From Lutibacter sp. (lineage in GTDB: Bacteria > Bacteroidota > Bacteroidia > Flavobacteriales > Flavobacteriaceae): a stretch of DNA of 64,000 nt. The notes under the pieces were generated by a model that saw only the letters and a list, made by a program, of their open reading frames with translations, did no database searches and was not told the origin of the DNA. The position numbers and the translations under genes were made by a program. The stretch spans positions 21,489 through 85,488 of the forward strand of contig NZ_JABDRI010000019.1 in the NCBI RefSeq assembly GCF_013041805.1, written 5' to 3'. Numbering within the stretch: position 1 is the first letter of the stretch; the number at the start of each line of letters is the position of its first letter. This document shows, piece by piece, positions 60,037 to 64,000 of this stretch.

Positions 60037-61205
60037 CCTATAAAGAAAAAAGATAATACTGAAACTAATACAAATCCAACTCCTGCTAAAAACATGTAAT
60101 AGCTATTTAAAAGTAGGTATTTTATAATTGTTTTAGTCCTTCCTTGTTCGTAAAAACAGCGTAAAGCTTTATATAAATAAAATAAAAATAAGAGGATAAA
60201 AACCCAGGTTATCGATTCCATTTCAATAAAAATATTCATTAAATAAAAAATAATTAACAGTAAGAAAAATACAGTTTGAGTATGAAAAACAAATACCAAA
60301 TGTTCCATATAACTGAAGTTTCTTCGAATATAAAGTAATGATAGAAACATTGTAAATACAGGCAAAAATACAAACAACGAAATAGAAATATAGGACGTTA
60401 ATTTTTTGATATAGCTTTTGCCTCCGTCCGATTTAATTTGTTCTATATTTTTATAAATAGTAATAATTTGCTGGTAATAAAATGTATTCCAAAATGTTAG
60501 TGGATATCCTAACTCAGTTAATCCTTTTTCATTGGTTTTTGTTGGATGTTCTTTATAATAATTTTGAAAATCATTTAATTTATTTCCAATACTAATTTCA
60601 TTAGGAGAATTAGTTGCAATGTGGTAAACATATGCCAAAGTATCATTTTTTTTAGTTTCTGTTTCAACAATTTTAAATACATCACCTAAATTTGTTATTA
60701 AATTTGTTGCAGTAGAATCTTTTGGGTTTGCTGTTTTAATTTCTTCTTTTACAGATGTTAGTACTGAATCTAGCTGCTTTGTCCCTTTTTTAGATATGGA
60801 ATCTAAATTTTCAGTAGCCGTTATAATATCGTTTAAGGGTGCTTGATTTGGTTGAAATTTATTGGTGATACCTAATATTAAAAAAAAAATGATAGACACA
60901 TTTAAGTACAGTTGAAATGGATTAACAAATCGCACACGTTTCCCTAAAATATAGTCTTTCGAGACTTTTCCAGGTTTTGTTAATAGTGGAATAAATGTAT
61001 TCCAAAATCTAGAGTCATACGAGAAAAATCCTGAAAATATATTGCTGATAAAGTTACTAAAGCTTAGTTTTTTTATGGAGTTTTTTTGTCCGCAATACGA
61101 GCAAAAATTTTCAATACCATTTAAAGGCTGTCCACAATTCAAGCATTCTAAACCTTTAGTTTGGAGTGATTTATTTTGCTTAAATTTTATAAGGCTAAAT
61201 TTCAT
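60033..61205 (-). CDS. DUF3667 family membrane protein with zinc ribbon
   Basis: A 390-residue protein. N-terminal zinc ribbon with CLNCGQPL and FCSYCGQKN (C20/C23 and C32/C35-like), then FSNFISNIFSGFFSYDSRFWNTFIPLLTKPGKV (given here as its segment near 49-80), the DUF3667 core. Five membrane segments follow, two of them around a long soluble part at about 125-245. Function is unknown. It overlaps the NRDE gene by 4 nt and lies 1 nt after ApaG. Confidence 0.85.
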   Translation of the reverse strand: MKFSLIKFKQNKSLQTKGLECLNCGQPLNGIENFCSYCGQKNSIKKLSFSNFISNIFSGFFSYDSRFWNTFIPLLTKPGKVSKDYILGKRVRFVNPFQLYLNVSIIFFLILGITNKFQPNQAPLNDIITATENLDSISKKGTKQLDSVLTSVKEEIKTANPKDSTATNLITNLGDVFKIVETETKKNDTLAYVYHIATNSPNEISIGNKLNDFQNYYKEHPTKTNEKGLTELGYPLTFWNTFYYQQIITIYKNIEQIKSDGGKSYIKKLTSYISISLFVFLPVFTMFLSLLYIRRNFSYMEHLVFVFHTQTVFFLLLIIFYLMNIFIEMESITWVFILLFLFYLYKALRCFYEQGRTKTIIKYLLLNSYYMFLAGVGFVLVSVLSFFFIG

Positions 61206-61206
61206 T

Positions 61207-61593
61207 TTAGTTATGAACGTTAAAAACCATTAACTGAAATGTAGGAATAGTTACTTTAAATGTTTTAGTAGTTGCAAAGTTCACCATGGTATAATAACCA
61301 CTCATGGCACCAATAGGTGAAGTTAAAAAACAGTTTGAGGAATAAGAGTGAATTTGTGATGGTTTTAATATTGGTTTTTTACCAATGACACCAGATCCTT
61401 CAACTATTTCAGTATTGTTTAATGAATCAAAAATTTTCCAATGACGCGCTAAAAGTTGAACGGTTTCATTGCTTTGATTTTCTATGCTAACTTGATAACT
61501 AAAAGCATAATAAAGCCTGTAATTTCGATAACTTGTGCCTTCGAAATTAGTGGTGACTGAAATTTTTATGCCATTTGTTACTTGTTGCACCAT
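61207..61593 (-). CDS. apaG: ApaG-domain protein
   Basis: A 128-residue beta-sandwich protein with IKISVTTNFEG, YAFSYQVSIENQSNETVQLL, ARHWKIFDS, VVGxxP-like GVIGKKPILKPSQ and PIGAMSGYYTM, the full ApaG pattern. The family is linked to cobalt/magnesium resistance and diadenosine polyphosphates in enterics, without a proven activity. It is 1 nt upstream of DUF3667 and 54 nt after the T9SS gene. Confidence 0.93.
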   Translation of the reverse strand: MVQQVTNGIKISVTTNFEGTSYRNYRLYYAFSYQVSIENQSNETVQLLARHWKIFDSLNNTEIVEGSGVIGKKPILKPSQIHSYSSNCFLTSPIGAMSGYYTMVNFATTKTFKVTIPTFQLMVFNVHN

Positions 61594-61647
61594 AGCATTT
61601 TATCGCTTGATTTTAACCCAAAGGTACTAAATTTTTGAATTATAGGA

Positions 61648-62907
61648 TTAATTATTAATTTTTTCAGAATTACCAAAACCAACGCCAATAATTTGTGTAT
61701 ATCTACTTCCAAATTTATTGTAATAGACAATCACAGTATAATCATTTTCTGTTTGAAAGAAAGAACCATCAATATCGTGATTGTTTAAGTTTCCATTGTT
61801 ATCTTTAATTAAATACTGGTAATTATAAAAACCTTGTTTTAATAATAGTGTTGCTTCATACAAATTAGTTTCAGCATTAAAATGTAGTTTATTTTCTTCG
61901 TTTAATTGCCAATTATTAAAATTACCGCTCACATATAGTTCTTTTCCCTCTAAATTTTCTTTCGTTTTTAACGAAAAATGAACCCAAGTGTAATCAGCAT
62001 CTAAATAATCATTTATACCATTAATTGTTCTAATAATAAAATTTCCATTTACATCAGGGAATAAAGTATACGGAGCATTAATTCGTTCTTCATTTGTATA
62101 TAAATAGGTATGATATAATTCTCTACCCAATTCTACATTTGCAATATTTAGTGTGGTACTTCTTATGTCTTTAGAGTCGAAATATAAAAACTCATTACCA
62201 GCCCAGTAACTTGTTTCTTTGTTGTATTTGTACAAAAGTTGTTCACCTCTATAAAATTGAGGTTTTAAACCGCTAATTGCAGTTTGCCAATTATTATTTT
62301 GAAGTAAAACAGGTTTAATTTCTTCTTTAGGATTATTAATTCTAAAATTTGGGTGATTAATACTAAACTCAACCGATTGTTTGGTGTTTATATAAGAAAT
62401 ATCTCTGCTTCTATAAACAGCAACTCCAACAGTTACTTTTGGTTCATAAACAATAAAATGACGCTTCAAAACAATTTCTGAATCTTCATTTAAAATAGAT
62501 AAGATATAATTTCCTGAGATTTTAATTTTAGTATCTTGATTAGGAAAGGTTACTCTATAATTTGTGTAAGGTTGTAAGGTGTTAAATGAGTTTTCAAAAT
62601 TTCTAATTCTATCTTCAGCATAGCCTTGAATAAACTCAGATTCTATTAAGTCTGAAACCTCCCAATCCATTGTGCAATGTTCAATTTTGTAGGTATAATT
62701 ATGTTCATCAGCATTTAAATCATCAAAAGACAAGTTGATACTTTCACCAAGTTTTATAATTGGAGCATATGTATTTAAAGCTGCAGGTTTAAAAATAACC
62801 GACTTAATATAATTTGGTTCTGTAAAATTAGTTTGTGAGTAGCCTTGACTAATAGTAAAAAGAAAGCATAGAATTACAAAATAATTTTTTAAGTAAGTAA
62901 AATTCAT
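61648..62907 (-). CDS. type IX secretion system plug protein (DUF5103)
   Basis: A 419-residue exported protein. Signal peptide 1-25 (ISQGYSQ), then a first beta domain with YIKSVIFKPAALNTYAPII and LGESINLSFDDLN, and C-terminal repeats including VSGNFNNWQLNEENKL, a carbohydrate-binding-like (CBM48/E-set) fold, and FYNYQYLIKD. This arrangement is the DUF5103 or T9SS plug protein, which closes the SprA translocon. ATG 62907 is chosen over 62925 because it starts the signal peptide. Divergent from nqrA. Confidence 0.88.
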   Translation of the reverse strand: MNFTYLKNYFVILCFLFTISQGYSQTNFTEPNYIKSVIFKPAALNTYAPIIKLGESINLSFDDLNADEHNYTYKIEHCTMDWEVSDLIESEFIQGYAEDRIRNFENSFNTLQPYTNYRVTFPNQDTKIKISGNYILSILNEDSEIVLKRHFIVYEPKVTVGVAVYRSRDISYINTKQSVEFSINHPNFRINNPKEEIKPVLLQNNNWQTAISGLKPQFYRGEQLLYKYNKETSYWAGNEFLYFDSKDIRSTTLNIANVELGRELYHTYLYTNEERINAPYTLFPDVNGNFIIRTINGINDYLDADYTWVHFSLKTKENLEGKELYVSGNFNNWQLNEENKLHFNAETNLYEATLLLKQGFYNYQYLIKDNNGNLNNHDIDGSFFQTENDYTVIVYYNKFGSRYTQIIGVGFGNSEKINN

Positions 62908-63037
62908 ATATTTAACAATTAACAAAATTTATACCAAAAGGCAGTGATAAAAGTAACAAAACTAAAATAGATTTGGGAGGAATGTTAATGTTACATAAAA
63001 ACATGATAAAAATCACAAATCTTAACCTAGAAATTAT

Positions 63038-63045
63038 TATTTTTG
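63038..63045 (+). promoter_or_regulatory. promoter element upstream of nqrA
   Basis: TATTTTTG matches TAnnTTTG and ends 35 nt before the nqrA ATG. The upstream TTG element is not clear, so the assignment rests on the -7 match alone. Confidence 0.5.
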
Positions 63046-63080
63046 CTCCGTTTTTAAAGACTATTAAATAAACTATAAAT

Positions 63081-64000
63081 ATGTCACAAGACATTCGAAT
63101 TAAAAAAGGTTTAGATATTAAGCTAAAAGGTAAAGCTGAAAAAATTACCGAAAATGCATTATCTAGTAGTATTATTACACTAAGACCTGAAGATTTCCAC
63201 AGTATTATTCCTAAATTATCTGTAAAAGTTGGAGAAAAATTAAAAGCTGGAGACCCAGTTTTTTATAATAAGGCCAATGAAGAAATGAAATTTCCTTCAC
63301 CTGTTAGTGGGGAAGTAAAAGATATTATACGTGGTGCAAAAAGAAAAATATTAGCAATTCAAATCGAAGCTGACGCGAAGCAACAATATGTTGATTATGG
63401 TACGAAAGATCCAAAATCAATGAAAGCTGATGAGGTTAAAAGTCATTTATTAGCATCAGGGTGTTGGCCATTTATTACGCAAAGACCTTATGATGTAATT
63501 GCAGACCCTTCAAAAACACCGAAAGGTATATTTATTTCTGCTTATGCAAGTGCTCCGTTGGCGCCTGATTACGATTATGTATTGGCTGGAAAAGAAAAAG
63601 AGTTGCAAGCTGCCGTTACTGCTTTAAGTAAACTAACTTCAGGAAAAGTACATGTTTCTGTTGGTGAAAATTCAAACTCACAATTTGAAGGTTTAGGTGA
63701 TATTATATTGCATAAAGTTTCGGGGCCACATCCATCAGGAAATGTAGGTACGCTTATTGCTAAAATTGATCCTGTAAATAAAGGTGAAGTAGTTTGGACA
63801 ATTACACCTCAGGACTTGGTGATTATGGGAGAGTTACTTTTAACTGGTAAATTTAATGCTGAACGTGTTATTGCTTTGGCTGGATCAGCAGTGTCAACAC
63901 CTAAATATTACAAAACCATTATTGGAGCAAGTATAAAATCAATTGTTGAAGGGAAACTTTCAAATGATAATGCTAGAATTATTAGTGGTAATGTGTTAAC
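63081..64000 (+). CDS. nqrA: Na+-translocating NADH:quinone oxidoreductase subunit A, N-terminal part
   Basis: The first 306 residues of NqrA, cut by the window end. It begins MSQDIRIKKGLDIKLKGKAE, typical for the Bacteroidota subunit, followed by a biotinyl-lipoyl-like fold (KLSVKVGEKLKAGDPVFYNK) and the SLBB-like/Rossmann region (PFITQRPYDVIADPSKTP, then SGPHPSGNVGTLI). NqrA is the peripheral cytosolic subunit of the sodium pump that oxidises NADH. The rest of the nqr operon should follow downstream. Confidence 0.95.
   Translation, partial: MSQDIRIKKGLDIKLKGKAEKITENALSSSIITLRPEDFHSIIPKLSVKVGEKLKAGDPVFYNKANEEMKFPSPVSGEVKDIIRGAKRKILAIQIEADAKQQYVDYGTKDPKSMKADEVKSHLLASGCWPFITQRPYDVIADPSKTPKGIFISAYASAPLAPDYDYVLAGKEKELQAAVTALSKLTSGKVHVSVGENSNSQFEGLGDIILHKVSGPHPSGNVGTLIAKIDPVNKGEVVWTITPQDLVIMGELLLTGKFNAERVIALAGSAVSTPKYYKTIIGASIKSIVEGKLSNDNARIISGNVL

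Noticed and set aside
1..64000. CRISPR arrays, insertion sequences, prophage or integrated element
   Set aside because: I saw no spaced identical repeats of CRISPR type, no transposase, integrase or phage structural gene, and no att-like direct repeats at the two tRNA genes. The six 9-bp repeat sites are regulatory in placement and not array-like.

Overview
The window looks like chromosomal DNA of a marine member of the Flavobacteriaceae (Bacteroidota). The evidence is low G+C, many sites matching the Bacteroidota promoter element TAnnTTTG, a CarboxypepD-plug-barrel TonB receptor, a type IX secretion plug protein, an Na+-NQR gene, and a flavobacterial arrangement of cytochrome oxidase genes. 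I see no insertion sequence, prophage, CRISPR array or rRNA. A narrower assignment (for example Lutibacter-like) would be a guess.

Layout. 1-7.3 kb: the end of a group 1 [NiFe] uptake hydrogenase operon (large subunit, cytochrome b, maturation protease, then hypF-hypD-hypE), followed by a histidine-rich permease and a TonB receptor that may import nickel. 10-17 kb, minus strand: a tightly overlapped light/flavin island with three photolyase/cryptochrome-family genes. One looks circularly permuted and one has lost the usual Fe-S cysteines. They sit with small partner genes (DUF2256, DUF2805/TIGR03643, DUF2452, Lacal_2735-like) and a FAD amine oxidase. 18-21 kb: isocitrate dehydrogenase and a second FAD oxidase.

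21-42 kb is the most unusual part. It is an exopolysaccharide-type locus: mannose-6-phosphate isomerase, mannose-1-phosphate guanylyltransferase, GT2, GT4 and GT-C-like glycosyltransferases, a flippase, a GH5-like hydrolase, an Ig-like secreted protein and a TPR/outer-membrane barrel exporter. It surrounds a five-gene signalling operon: receiver, H-NOX nitric-oxide sensor, PAS/GAF histidine kinase, HPt and LytTR response regulator. Six intergenic regions in this locus, and no others that I found in the window, carry 9-bp direct repeats (consensus TTCGATGAA) repeated every 21 bp, normally three copies. That is the geometry expected for LytTR proteins. In four of the six the repeats begin exactly 28 bp upstream of a minus-strand TAnnTTTG element; the other two are at 29 and 21 bp. 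I infer a self-regulated regulon in which NO sensing, by phosphorelay, controls a mannose-linked polysaccharide. A receiver-glycosyltransferase fusion may add direct control of synthesis.

42-64 kb is ordinary flavobacterial housekeeping: two tRNAs (Leu, Gly), ctaB with cytochrome oxidase subunits III/III/IV, SCO and DUF420, a TolC-like protein, tsaB, MscS, a YyaL-like protein, dodecin, an aminotransferase, a desaturase, rsmG, pruA, an NRDE protein, DUF3667, apaG, the T9SS plug protein and the start of nqrA. Three short genes are read directly from the sequence: 13585-13716, 16980-17147 and 57349-57528.
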